Source of the DNA: an uncultured Phycisphaera sp.
Lineage (GTDB): Bacteria > Planctomycetota > Phycisphaerae > Phycisphaerales > SM1A02
Direction of reading: 5' to 3'
NCBI GenBank assembly: GCA_937911845.1
Contig: CALDQF010000172.1
Location: 1-5,548, forward strand
Length of the DNA stretch: 5,548 nt
Positions 5,299 through 5,548 of the stretch are shown here, in pieces (positions within the stretch are counted from its first letter, which is position 1; each line of letters opens with the position of its first letter). The notes beneath the pieces were generated by a model, which saw only the letters and a program-made list of their open reading frames with translations, was not told the origin of the DNA and did not search any database. The translations under genes were made by a program, and so were the position numbers.

Positions 5299-5548
5299 AT
5301 GTCACTTCTGCTTTTGCTTGCCGTTTCGTTGGCCGGTCAACCTTTGGCCTTCACCAACGCCCACATCATTCCGGTTGAAGGCCCCGAAATCCAAAAAGGC
5401 ACTTTGCTGGTGGCGGACGGCAAAATTCTTGCTGTGGGTGCGTCCGTTGAAGTTCCTAAGGATGCATTGGTTCAGGACTGTTCGAACCAAGTCATCATGC
5501 CCGGGCTCATTTGCACCCACAGCCACATCGGAGGATGGGGGGGGGCTG
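5299..5548 (+). CDS. exported amidohydrolase, N-terminal part (runs off right edge)
   Basis: Eighty-three codons are visible. MSLLLLLAVSLAGQPLAF (1-18) looks like a short signal peptide, though it has no basic residue. Then follow the small beta-sandwich strands typical of metal-dependent amidohydrolases (AFTNAHIIPVEG, GTLLVADGKILAVG) and the start of the TIM barrel with VIMPGLICTHSHIGG (65-79). The His74-x-His76 pair is the first metal-binding motif of the superfamily; PGLI.THSH is typical of imidazolonepropionase-like members. Remaining metal ligands (Lys or Glu, two His, Asp) lie beyond the edge, so activity and substrate cannot be judged. The start was chosen because it begins the hydrophobic leader; there is no Shine-Dalgarno sequence. 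The 11-bp gap after the kinase suggests a shared transcript. A run of nine G near the end, just after the metal motif, could hide a sequencing error. Confidence 0.83.
   Translation, partial: MSLLLLLAVSLAGQPLAFTNAHIIPVEGPEIQKGTLLVADGKILAVGASVEVPKDALVQDCSNQVIMPGLICTHSHIGGWGGA
5537..5545 (+). repeat. run of nine G inside the amidohydrolase gene
   Basis: The run encodes two Gly codons and flanking bases directly after the THSHIGG metal motif. It is the longest homopolymer I saw in the window. In the given frame translation stays open to the edge. It could be a slippage site or a base-calling error. Confidence 0.7.

Noticed and set aside
1..5548. A new multi-gene defence, secretion or biosynthetic system
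   Set aside because: The six genes fall in at least four transcription units with known, mostly unrelated families; no partner genes, repeats or mobile signatures tie them together.

Overview
The window is a compact stretch of bacterial chromosome with six protein-coding genes, two of them cut by the window edges. GC content looks mid-to-high fifties by eye. No rRNA, tRNA, CRISPR array, insertion sequence or phage gene was seen. Four features make a planctomycete or a related environmental bacterium the best guess: a divergent ECF-type sigma factor, a secreted DUF2092-like plus TlpA redoxin protein, a DUF3500 protein, and several starts without a Shine-Dalgarno sequence. This assignment is inference (about 0.5) and has no marker gene behind it.

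Layout, left to right. (1) 1-249, minus strand: N-terminal part of an ECF sigma factor, running off the left edge. (2) 300-2135, plus strand: a two-domain protein, DUF3500 fused to an SMP-30/gluconolactonase-like beta-propeller, divergent from the sigma factor across 50 bp. (3) 2141-2860, minus strand: peptidase E (Ser-His-Glu dipeptidase), convergent with gene 2 and only 5 bp away. (4) 2960-4264, plus strand: an exported protein with a Met-rich and acidic DUF2092/LolA-like N-terminal domain and a C-terminal TlpA/ResA thioredoxin domain (WCGPC), closed by a strong UUCG-loop terminator at 4287-4315. (5) 4349-5287, plus strand: a PfkB-family sugar or nucleoside kinase. (6) 5299-5548, plus strand: start of an exported amidohydrolase (imidazolonepropionase-like), cut by the right edge and 11 bp after the kinase stop.

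The genes do not form one obvious pathway. The lactonase-like propeller and the PfkB kinase could both act on sugars, and the peptidase and amidohydrolase are both hydrolases, but they sit in separate transcription units. The most plausible co-transcribed pair is kinase plus amidohydrolase. No gap exceeds 300 bp; the longest non-coding stretches are 2861-2959 and 4265-4348.

Points worth a second look are the DUF3500-propeller fusion and its two SD-preceded in-frame starts, the methionine asymmetry and Glu-to-Gly change in the redoxin protein, and a repeated TANNNT motif 6-8 nt before starts that lack an SD, which suggests leaderless mRNAs. I did not find a clear multi-gene novel system.
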